A DNA stretch of 9,067 bases from an uncultured Clostridia bacterium (GTDB lineage Bacteria > Bacillota > Clostridia > Oscillospirales > CAG-382): NCBI GenBank assembly GCA_905235695.1, contig CAJOMW010000061.1, positions 8,745-17,811 on the forward strand, in the 5' to 3' direction. Below, in pieces: positions 1 through 6,283 of this stretch. The position numbers were made by a program, and so were the translations under genes. The notes under the pieces are model-generated. The model was not told the DNA's origin. It made no database searches and worked only from the letters and a program-made list of their open reading frames with translations. Numbering within the stretch: position 1 is the stretch's first letter; every line of letters begins with the position of its first letter.

Positions 1-109
1 CAAGGGGGATATTTTCCTCCTTGCAGTACTCTCTTAGAGACTTTATTATATAAAGGTCTGTATCGGAGCTTTTGTGCTCCCTGCTTTTGTCGTAATAGTA
101 TATCTTCAT
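1..109 (-). CDS. Start of an unidentified protein downstream of gyrA (partial, runs off left edge)
   Basis: An ATG at 107-109 opens a frame that stays open for 36 codons to the window edge, so only the N-terminus is visible. It begins MKIYYYDKSREHKSS and continues with a lysine- and glutamate-rich, helix-like stretch. The ATG lies seven bases after the gyrA stop codon. The only ribosome-site-like sequence is the purine run at the very end of gyrA (GAAGAG, about 11 bases upstream), which suggests translational coupling to gyrA. No terminator separates the two. I do not recognise the protein. The MKIYY opening is loosely reminiscent of small 4'-phosphopantetheinyl transferase-like proteins, but 36 residues are too few to claim that. 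Tight spacing, same strand and an unbroken frame support a real gene. Confidence 0.6.
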   Translation of the reverse strand, partial: MKIYYYDKSREHKSSDTDLYIIKSLREYCKEENIPL

Positions 110-116
110 TTGGCGA

Positions 117-2663
117 TTACTCTTCGCTGCCTTCCGAGACTTCTTCGGATATTGTGCTTTCGGCTCCTTCTGCGTTTTCAACTGCCGCATCCTGCTCCGC
201 TTCGTCCTCTGCCGTCTCCGGCTCGTCCTGCTTCTTTACGACCGTAAAGTTTGTTATCTGGGTATTTTCTCCGGTTCTCATGACCTTAACACCGGAAGCC
301 GTTCTGCTTATTACCGATATTTCGGAAACTCTCGTTCTGATTATCGTTCCCGTGTTTGTTATGAGCATTACGTCGTCATCGTCGTCGACAAGGGCAATGT
401 TGCAGAGCTTACCGGTCTTTTCGGTGAGGTTGTGGCACTTCATGCCCTTTCCGCCTCTGTTGTGGAGCGAGAATTCGGAAACATCCGAACGCTTTCCGAG
501 ACCGCGCTCGGTTATGGTGAGTATCTTCTTGGTGTCGTCGAGCTTTGTCGCCGCCGCGCCGACTACGAAGTCGTCGCTCGAGAGATTTATCGCCCTTACG
601 CCTCTTGCGCCTCTGCCGAGCGGCCTTGCGTCGTTTTCGTCAAAGTGTACGGCAAGTCCGTTGTGTGTGGCGATAAGCAGGTTGTAGGTTCCGTCCGTCT
701 TGAGAACGTGCAGCAACTCGTCGTCATCGTCGAGATTTATCGCAATGAGACCTGCTTGTCTGATGTTCTTGTAAAGGTCGAGAGCCGTCCTCTTGATTAC
801 GCCTTTCTTGGTTACCATCGTGAGGTACAGACCTTTGTCCGTCAGCGATTCGAGCGGGATATATGCCGTTATCTTTTCGTCCGGCAGAAGCCTTATGATG
901 TTCACAAGATTTGTACCCTTTGACGTCCTTGACGCCTCGGGCAGCTCATACGCCTTCTTAACGAATACCTTGCCCTTGTTGGAGAACATCATGATATAGT
1001 TGTGGCTGTTTGCTATAAAGACGTCCTGAACGAAGTCCTCTTCCTTGGTGTTCATGGCATTGACGCCGCGTCCGCCGCGCCTCTGAGCGACGTATGCGTC
1101 GACCGGCATACGCTTGATATAGCCCTCGTGGCTTATGGTTACTACGCAGTCCTTGCGCTCGATGAGGTCTTCGAGAACTATCTCGTTCTCGACTACTTCT
1201 ATCCTCGTCCTTCTCTCGTCGCCGTACTTTCTCTTTATTTCGAGAAGCTCGTCGCGGACGATGTCGTGTATCTTGCCGTCGTCGGCGAGTGTTTCGCTCA
1301 GCTCCGCAATCTTCTTGTGGAGGGAATCCAGCTCTTCGAGAAGCTTGTCGATTTCGAGACCGGAGAGACGTCCGAGAGGCATCTGCACTATCTCGTTCGC
1401 CTGTAATTCGGTGAGGTCGAAGCGGTCTATAAGGGCTACCTTGACCTCGGGTATACCGCCGGGGGTGAATCTGATTATCTTTATTACTTCGTCAATATTG
1501 TCTATTGCTATCTTCAGACCTTCGACAATATGCGCTCTTCTCTTTGCCTTTTCGAGATCGAACTTTATGCGGCGCTCTACGACGTCCATCTGATGGTCGA
1601 TATAGTGGCGAAGTATCTGCTTTAGGTTGAGGGTTTTCGGCTCGCCGTTTACGAGCGCAAGCATATTTATAGCAAAGGTGTCCTGGAGCTGGCTGTACTT
1701 GTAGAGGAGGTTGAGTACGACGGAGGGATTTGCCTCGCGCTTTACGTCAATAACTATTCTCATTCCGTTTCTGCCGGATTCGTCGCGTATATCGGAAATG
1801 CCCTCTATTCTCTTTTCCTTCACGAGGTCTGCAATGCTTGCCACGAGCGCACTCTTGTTGACCTGGTAGGGTAACTCGGTGACGACTATGCTCGTCCTTC
1901 CGTGCTTTTCTTCAAAGTCGGCCTTTGCCCGAACGATAACTCTTCCGCGGCCGGTCATGTACGCTTCGTATATGCCCGCCGTGCCGTGTATTGTTGCGTA
2001 GGTGGGGAAGTCCGGACCTTTTATAAAGTTTATCAGGTCTGATATCTCGCAGTCGGGGTTGTACATGAGGTGTATCGTGCCGTCGATGACCTCGCTCATG
2101 TTGTGAGGAGGAATATTCGTAGCCATACCTACGGCAATACCCATAGAGCCGTTTACGAGGAGATTGGGAAATCTTGCCGGAAGGACAGTGGGCTCTTTCA
2201 GCTTGTTGTCGAAGTTCGGCATGAAGTCGACGACGTCCTTGTCTATATCCGACAGCATTTCATCTGCTATCTTTGCCATTCTCGCCTCGGTGTAACGGTA
2301 TGCGGCCGCACCGTCACCGTCGATGTTGCCGAAGTTTCCGTGACCTTCTATGAGAGGGTAACGCAGGGAGAAGGGCTGAGCCATACGGACCATGGTGTCG
2401 TATACAGCGGCGTCTCCGTGGGGGTGATAATGACCGAGCACGTTACCGACGGTAGTTGCGGATTTGCGGAAGGGCTTGTTGTAGGTGAGTCCGTCCTCCG
2501 ACATAGCGTAAAGGATTCGTCTGTGAACCGGCTTTAAGCCGTCACGAACGTCCGGAAGCGCTCTGTCAACGATTACAGACATTGCGTAGTCGATAAATGA
2601 ACGCTTGACCTCTGCGCCTATCTCCACTTCCGTTATACTCTGTCTGCTATTTATCTCGTTCAT
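117..2663 (-). CDS. gyrA: DNA gyrase subunit A
   Basis: This is the breakage-reunion subunit of DNA gyrase. With GyrB it makes the A2B2 enzyme that introduces negative supercoils using ATP. From the chosen start it has 848 residues, a normal length. The N-terminal topoisomerase domain spans about 1-500, with the catalytic tyrosine Y124 in AYRYTEARM. The C-terminal six-bladed DNA-wrapping domain spans about 505-810 and contains the gyrase-specific GyrA box QRRGGRG at 527-533, which separates it from ParC. A strongly acidic tail follows (about 812-848). I chose the ATG at 2663 (MNEINSRQS) over one 16 codons upstream, because GAAAGG at 2677-2682 precedes it at 13 bases and homologous GyrA proteins begin near here. 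In the quinolone region, the E. coli Ser83 position is Ala85, the Asp87 position is Asp89 and the Gln106 position is His108. No frameshift is seen. It is probably in the murI operon. Confidence 0.97.
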   Translation of the reverse strand: MNEINSRQSITEVEIGAEVKRSFIDYAMSVIVDRALPDVRDGLKPVHRRILYAMSEDGLTYNKPFRKSATTVGNVLGHYHPHGDAAVYDTMVRMAQPFSLRYPLIEGHGNFGNIDGDGAAAYRYTEARMAKIADEMLSDIDKDVVDFMPNFDNKLKEPTVLPARFPNLLVNGSMGIAVGMATNIPPHNMSEVIDGTIHLMYNPDCEISDLINFIKGPDFPTYATIHGTAGIYEAYMTGRGRVIVRAKADFEEKHGRTSIVVTELPYQVNKSALVASIADLVKEKRIEGISDIRDESGRNGMRIVIDVKREANPSVVLNLLYKYSQLQDTFAINMLALVNGEPKTLNLKQILRHYIDHQMDVVERRIKFDLEKAKRRAHIVEGLKIAIDNIDEVIKIIRFTPGGIPEVKVALIDRFDLTELQANEIVQMPLGRLSGLEIDKLLEELDSLHKKIAELSETLADDGKIHDIVRDELLEIKRKYGDERRTRIEVVENEIVLEDLIERKDCVVTISHEGYIKRMPVDAYVAQRRGGRGVNAMNTKEEDFVQDVFIANSHNYIMMFSNKGKVFVKKAYELPEASRTSKGTNLVNIIRLLPDEKITAYIPLESLTDKGLYLTMVTKKGVIKRTALDLYKNIRQAGLIAINLDDDDELLHVLKTDGTYNLLIATHNGLAVHFDENDARPLGRGARGVRAINLSSDDFVVGAAATKLDDTKKILTITERGLGKRSDVSEFSLHNRGGKGMKCHNLTEKTGKLCNIALVDDDDDVMLITNTGTIIRTRVSEISVISRTASGVKVMRTGENTQITNFTVVKKQDEPETAEDEAEQDAAVENAEGAESTISEEVSEGSEE

Positions 2664-2752
2664 TGTTGTTACCGTTCCTTTCTCAGCAGGTACTCTTGCC
2701 TGCCATCCCATTGTATATCAGATATTGTTTTTTCCTGTTTTATGTATTTCTT
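2664..2752 (-). promoter_or_regulatory. Leader between protease gene and gyrA: SD site, possible extra promoter, small hairpin
   Basis: This is the longest gap inside the gene series (89 bases). On the minus strand it holds a TG-A-TATACA element (TATACA at 2712-2717), which resembles an extended -10 box. No good -35 lies 17 bases upstream, so a separate gyrA promoter is only possible. GCAGG and CCTGC (within about 2685-2702) could form a 5-bp stem with an 8-base loop. It lacks a T-run, so it is not an intrinsic terminator. The Shine-Dalgarno sequence GAAAGG is at 2677-2682. The site itself is clear; the promoter and hairpin are tentative. Confidence 0.3.
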
Positions 2753-4417
2753 TCAGTTTTCTTCGTCAAGCTCGGCAAGCACCTTTGCACGGTTTGCTTC
2801 GATTAGCTCCTTCTGCTTATTTGCGAGCCGTTCCTTTTCGGCTACGAGCCTTTTAGCCTGAGAGAACGACGAGTGATACAGCTTTGCAACGTCGAGCTGG
2901 CTGTCCTCGTAATAAGTGTAGTCCTTGTAGCCGTTTATAACATTTGTTATTAGCGTTACCGTGCTGTCGTCAAGTTGTCCGTTGCCTTCGGAAAAGTGAG
3001 CCATCTGAAAAACATATACCGCAAGATGAGTATCGTCATCCCATATTCCGTCCACAGAGCTATCCCTAAGATATCCCATTATATTCAGCCTCTTTTCGAG
3101 TGCAAGGCACGCCTCGCTGTAAACGCCTTCTTCTATACCCTTGTAGTTTACGTGATTGAAAATCTCAAGGGCGGGAAATTCGTAGAGCATTTCTACGTTG
3201 TCTATCGCAAGGTCGGGAATAAGTCCCTCTTCGTTGTAGCTCTCGCCGTTTGCGTCGAGAACTTCGTAGGTGGTTATCGTTATATAGTCGCCGGTCACGA
3301 GGTTGTAAACGCTTTGCCCGAGAGCCTTGCCGTAGGAGGGCTTTCCAATAAGAACGGCGCCTGCCTTATTTCTGAGAATGCTTGCCATAAGCTCGGCCGC
3401 GCTTGCGGTGTTTTCGTTGATGAGGACCGATATGCTGTCAAACTCTATCTTGCCGTTTTCGGAAATTACCGCACTCGGCTTCGAGTTTTTTGTTCTGAAG
3501 TAGCAGAGCACGCCGTCCTTTTCGACGAAGTTTTCCGCCATGTTCAGTACAAGATCGAGAGAGCCGCCCCCGTTGTCCCTAAGGTCTATTATTAGCTTCT
3601 TTATGCCCTTATCCGCAATGTCGTTCAAGAGCTTGGCAAAGTCTGTATCGAGCGTGTCCCCGAGAAAGCTTGAAATGCCAATATATGCTATTCCGCTGTC
3701 CTCAAAGTACTCGTACGAAAGCATTTCGTTGTCCACGACGTCCTTCTGCAGATTAAAAGTGACAAGCTCACCGCCGCGATCGACCACTATCTCCGTGAGA
3801 GGGTTGTAATCGGCATAACCGCCCGTGGAGGTCTTTTCGCTTATATAGATATACGGCTTGTTCAGCATCAGAGAAATTACTGTCCACGGAACTCTCGATA
3901 CATCGTATCCCATGACCTTTACAATGCGGTCTCCGACCTTTACTCCGGCGTCTGCTGCGGCAGAGCCTTTGATCACGCTGCTGATTACAACTGCGTCTCC
4001 GGTATCCTTTACGATTATGCCGTATCCGGCTCTGGGGGACCTTACGGACAAGAAGCCGGAAGAGCTCTCATGGTATGAGCTGTAATCGTCCATTGTGCCG
4101 AGAAAGGTGTTTATCATCATCTCGTACAGCTCCGGGTGATCGGCTATCATGTCGTAAACAAACTTGTCCATCGCCTCTTCTTTTGTGAATTCATAGAGGT
4201 GATTTTTAACGTATACGTCCACTATTTTTTCAAATAGCATATAGAGGTAGTCGCTCCTGCTTTGAAAGATCGTCCCGTAAAGGTCTGAGCCTATGACAGA
4301 GCCCGCCTGATCTTCCGATATATCTTCAACTTCGTCTATATTCGTTGCAAAGGCGCAAATGCCGCAAGTTAGAAGTATGCATACAGAAAGAATAATTGCC
4401 GTCAGTTTTTTTATCAT
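2753..4417 (-). CDS. Secreted S41 C-terminal-processing protease with PDZ and peptidoglycan-binding domains
   Basis: This is a CtpA/CtpB/Prc-type serine protease (family S41), predicted to be exported and to cleave envelope proteins from exposed C-termini. From the chosen start it has 554 residues. A signal peptide covers 1-24, with a KK n-region, a hydrophobic core and likely cleavage after AFA. An N-terminal helical region ends in MDDYSSYHE, as in CtpB relatives. A PDZ domain lies at about 131-208. The S41 core is at about 235-405 and includes DLRDNGGGS. Ser339 in NENTASAAEL and Lys364 in GKPSYGKALGQ form the Ser-Lys dyad, spaced 25 apart as in E. coli Prc, and Gln368 is also present. A PG_binding_1-like domain (about 428-495, with GYL, VDGIWD, T and FQ landmarks) follows, then a charged coiled coil (about 510-554). 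An ATG seven codons earlier (4438) lacks an SD; AAAGGA at 4430-4435 fits the start used here. The enzyme looks active. Its substrate is unknown. Confidence 0.92.
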   Translation of the reverse strand: MIKKLTAIILSVCILLTCGICAFATNIDEVEDISEDQAGSVIGSDLYGTIFQSRSDYLYMLFEKIVDVYVKNHLYEFTKEEAMDKFVYDMIADHPELYEMMINTFLGTMDDYSSYHESSSGFLSVRSPRAGYGIIVKDTGDAVVISSVIKGSAAADAGVKVGDRIVKVMGYDVSRVPWTVISLMLNKPYIYISEKTSTGGYADYNPLTEIVVDRGGELVTFNLQKDVVDNEMLSYEYFEDSGIAYIGISSFLGDTLDTDFAKLLNDIADKGIKKLIIDLRDNGGGSLDLVLNMAENFVEKDGVLCYFRTKNSKPSAVISENGKIEFDSISVLINENTASAAELMASILRNKAGAVLIGKPSYGKALGQSVYNLVTGDYITITTYEVLDANGESYNEEGLIPDLAIDNVEMLYEFPALEIFNHVNYKGIEEGVYSEACLALEKRLNIMGYLRDSSVDGIWDDDTHLAVYVFQMAHFSEGNGQLDDSTVTLITNVINGYKDYTYYEDSQLDVAKLYHSSFSQAKRLVAEKERLANKQKELIEANRAKVLAELDEEN

Positions 4418-4429
4418 TTCTTTTTTCGT

Positions 4430-4435
4430 TCCTTT
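4430..4435 (-). promoter_or_regulatory. Ribosome binding site that decides the protease start
   Basis: On the minus strand AAAGGA precedes the ATG at 4417 by 12 bases. It overlaps codons 2 and 3 of the longer reading frame that begins at 4438, so the two starts are mutually exclusive in the usual sense. gyrA has the same AAAGGAACG string at the same distance from its ATG, which supports 4417 as the real start. It also places the lysines and hydrophobic core in the normal order for a signal peptide. Confidence 0.75.
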
Positions 4436-4448
4436 CATGGAAAATGCT

Positions 4449-5111
4449 TTATATCTTGTTATCGTCGCCGAAGGTATTTGCCGTCAGCGTGAAGTCGGTG
4501 ACCTCGGCGAGCATTCCGTTTACTTCTATCGAGTAGCTCACGGAAAGACTGCCGCCGCCGGCGCTCATGTTGTTCTCTATTTCGCAGGTGTCGACGCAGA
4601 GGTGTATGGGCGACTGCTCCTCAGAGTCTGCCGTATCGCTGCTCCCTTCGCCGTTTCCGTATATGAGCGACTCGGGAATTGCTATGAAGTTGCGCTTGCC
4701 CTTCTCGAATACTATCTCGGCAACGTCTGTGTCGTCGTTGCTGAGAGTCACGCTTCCGTCCCGGCGAATGTGTATGCACATGGGCGCCGAGTCGTTTCCG
4801 TATCGTATGTATATTCCCTCGTCTCCCTCTTCGAGCACCGAGCCCTCCGTCATGTACTCTATCTTCTTCGTGCAGTCGGGAAGCGTGGATATCATATCCA
4901 GCGGCGTCTCGGGAAGGGTGTCGAGAAGGTTGTTTTCGGAGTTTTCATCCAATGCAAACATATCCGGTTCGGGATCGGACAATGGCATAGCGCCGCCGTC
5001 ATCCTCGAAAAAGACTTCGTCGCCGTATACGTTTGAAAACACGTAATCGCAGGCGAAATAGTGGTTTCCCGATATTTTAATTGCAAAATCCTTTTTGTTT
5101 ATTATTTTCAT
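4449..5111 (-). CDS. DUF1934 (YwiB-like) beta-barrel protein with an acidic insertion
   Basis: This 220-residue protein matches the DUF1934 pattern (calycin-like beta-barrel, B. subtilis YwiB family), whose biochemical role is unknown. The first strand is visible at about 7-15 (KDFAIKISG). The rest of the domain resumes at about 82: IEYMTEGSVLEEGDEGIYIRY, a VTLSN strand, IVFEKGKRN, then CVDTCEIENNMSAGGGSLSVS and a final strand near 200-212. Between the first strand and the rest is about 65 residues of D/E-rich, low-complexity sequence, and a second smaller acidic loop (about 152-167) interrupts the barrel. Family members are usually near 140 residues, so the insertions explain the extra length. 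There is no signal peptide or membrane segment, so it should be cytoplasmic. GAAAGG at 5124-5129 precedes the ATG. It lies 33 bases after murI and 31 bases before the protease. The family call comes from recalled motifs, not a search. Confidence 0.75.
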   Translation of the reverse strand: MKIINKKDFAIKISGNHYFACDYVFSNVYGDEVFFEDDGGAMPLSDPEPDMFALDENSENNLLDTLPETPLDMISTLPDCTKKIEYMTEGSVLEEGDEGIYIRYGNDSAPMCIHIRRDGSVTLSNDDTDVAEIVFEKGKRNFIAIPESLIYGNGEGSSDTADSEEQSPIHLCVDTCEIENNMSAGGGSLSVSYSIEVNGMLAEVTDFTLTANTFGDDNKI

Positions 5112-5144
5112 TCGATATCCATGCCTTTCACGGTAAAAGAAAAG

Positions 5145-5990
5145 TTATTTCGCACTCTTTTCGTACAGGTAGTCGTCGATATTTATCCTCACTGCGTCTT
5201 TCACTGCTTCCCCGAGAAAGAGGGTTGCCGTGTTTTCAAAGCCGTGCGGCTCATCGCTGACGTAATAGGTCGCTCTGCCGCATTTTTCGCTCGTGAGAAG
5301 TCCGTTTTCTTCGAGATAGCCCTTGACAGCCATTGCCCCGGAAGCCCCGGAATCGACGATAGACACCTCGCCTATCATGTCGAGCGCCTGATCGTGGATT
5401 ATATCCCTTATTATCGGGTAGTGCGTGCATCCGAGAATGATTACGTCCGGGCGGAAGTCCTTAAGATTTGAGAGGTATTCTCTTACTATGTGCCTTGTGA
5501 CCGGGTTCTCCGCCTGAATATAACCGTTCTCAACCAGCGGAACGAACATCGGACAGCCTACGCTCATAACTTCTGCTTTCGGCGATATTTTATTTATCTC
5601 ACGCTCAAACGCACCCGTGCGGACGGTGGAGGGCGTAGCGAGGACGGCGATCCTGCCGCACGCTGTCTCTCTGCACGCCGATTGTGCCGCAGGCTCCACA
5701 ACGCCGAAGATGGGCAGGTCAAACGTGTCCCTCAGCACACCGAGAGCCGTTGAGCTTACCGTGCCGCAGGCGACGAGAACGGCTTTCACGGAGCTTGTGA
5801 GAAGAAAATTCATGTCGTCGCAGGCGTATTTTTTGATTATCTCGGGAGAGCGAGTTCCGTAGGGGAGCCTGCCCGTGTCGCCGAAATATATTATATCTTC
5901 ATCCGGCATTATCTTTTTTATCTCTCTTACCGACGTAAGTCCGCCGAGCCCCGAGTCGAAAACGCCTATCGGAAGTAAGTTTTTCTGCAT
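5145..5990 (-). CDS. murI: Glutamate racemase
   Basis: It converts L-glutamate to D-glutamate for the peptidoglycan stem peptide, acting in the cytoplasm through a two-cysteine, cofactor-free mechanism. The 281 residues match the family's usual length. Motifs in order are GVFDSGLGG (Asp12, Ser13), DTGRLPYGTRS (38-48), the first catalytic cysteine Cys75 in VACGTVSS, GVVEP (96-100), VPLVENG (150-156), and the second catalytic cysteine Cys188 in LGCTHYP with His190. The C-terminal part includes VDSGASGA and YYVSDEP, as in other MurI proteins. The usual first motif is Cys-Asn-Thr; here it is Cys-Gly-Thr (codon GGC), so the normally conserved Asn is missing. GAGGT at 5997-6001 lies six bases before the ATG. 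It is the first gene after a strong promoter and probably heads the operon. The other member of the superfamily, aspartate racemase, fits less well because the LGCTHYP and PYG motifs are of MurI type. Confidence 0.93.
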   Translation of the reverse strand: MQKNLLPIGVFDSGLGGLTSVREIKKIMPDEDIIYFGDTGRLPYGTRSPEIIKKYACDDMNFLLTSSVKAVLVACGTVSSTALGVLRDTFDLPIFGVVEPAAQSACRETACGRIAVLATPSTVRTGAFEREINKISPKAEVMSVGCPMFVPLVENGYIQAENPVTRHIVREYLSNLKDFRPDVIILGCTHYPIIRDIIHDQALDMIGEVSIVDSGASGAMAVKGYLEENGLLTSEKCGRATYYVSDEPHGFENTATLFLGEAVKDAVRINIDDYLYEKSAK

Positions 5991-6046
5991 TGAATTACCT
6001 CGTTTTTCATAAATAAATATACTGCACCCGTATATATTATATTTAT

Positions 6047-6082
6047 ATATAGTATTATAACATATATATACCGAAAAGTCAA
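6047..6082 (-). promoter_or_regulatory. Sigma-A-type promoter for the murI operon
   Basis: On the minus strand the -35 box TTGACT (6077-6082) and a perfect -10 box TATAAT (6054-6059) are separated by exactly 17 bases (6060-6076). The spacer and the region downstream are very rich in A and T. Transcription should begin near 6047, giving a leader of about 56 bases before the murI ATG. No operator or riboswitch is evident in that leader. The boxes match the housekeeping consensus in 11 of 12 positions. Confidence 0.9.
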
Positions 6083-6140
6083 ATTATTTTACTCATTTTT
6101 GCCCGATTTTAAGCTGTTTTTAATAAATTTTTACGGCGTC

Positions 6141-6173
6141 AGAAGAAAAAATAATGCCCGCGTTTCCGCGGGC
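6141..6173 (-). terminator. Intrinsic terminator of the repeat-protein gene
   Basis: On the minus strand GCCCGCG (6167-6173) pairs perfectly with CGCGGGC (6156-6162) around a GAAA loop, a stable GNRA tetraloop. It is followed by ATTATTTTTTCTTCT, a T-rich run. The polarity fits the surface-protein gene ending at 6284. On the plus strand the same stem has no T-run after it. It lies about 60 bases upstream of the murI -35 box, so it insulates the murI operon from read-through. Confidence 0.9.
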
Positions 6174-6283
6174 AAGATGCTGTCGAAAAATTTTACAGCT
6201 CACACTGCTGCAAGAGCTGAAAATCTCAAACATAGAGCTCTGCTGCAAACTGAAATCCGAAGGATTTTTCCCAAATTTTGCAT
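6174..6283 (-). other. 3' untranslated stretch between the repeat-protein stop and its terminator
   Basis: No gene is visible here on either strand. There is a small hairpin with a 3-base loop right after the stop codon (stem AAATCC/GGATTT at 6253-6267). A second has a 6-bp stem CAGCTC/GAGCTG around a 12-base loop (6196-6219). The 9-mer CTGCTGCAA occurs twice, at 6205-6213 and 6240-6248. None carries a T-run on the minus strand. These may protect the 3' end of the message or be incidental. Confidence 0.4.

Noticed and set aside
432..923. Plus-strand open frames across gyrA (this and several similar ones elsewhere in 154-5862)
   Set aside because: They are shadows antisense to well-supported genes, lack ribosome sites and show no recognisable domains.
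117..2663. ParC (topoisomerase IV subunit A) instead of GyrA
   Set aside because: The intact GyrA box QRRGGRG and full-length wrapping domain identify gyrase.
6253..6267. Terminator immediately after the repeat-protein stop
   Set aside because: The 6-bp stem is A/T-rich and has no T-run on the minus strand. The GC-rich hairpin at 6156-6173 with its T-run is the convincing terminator.
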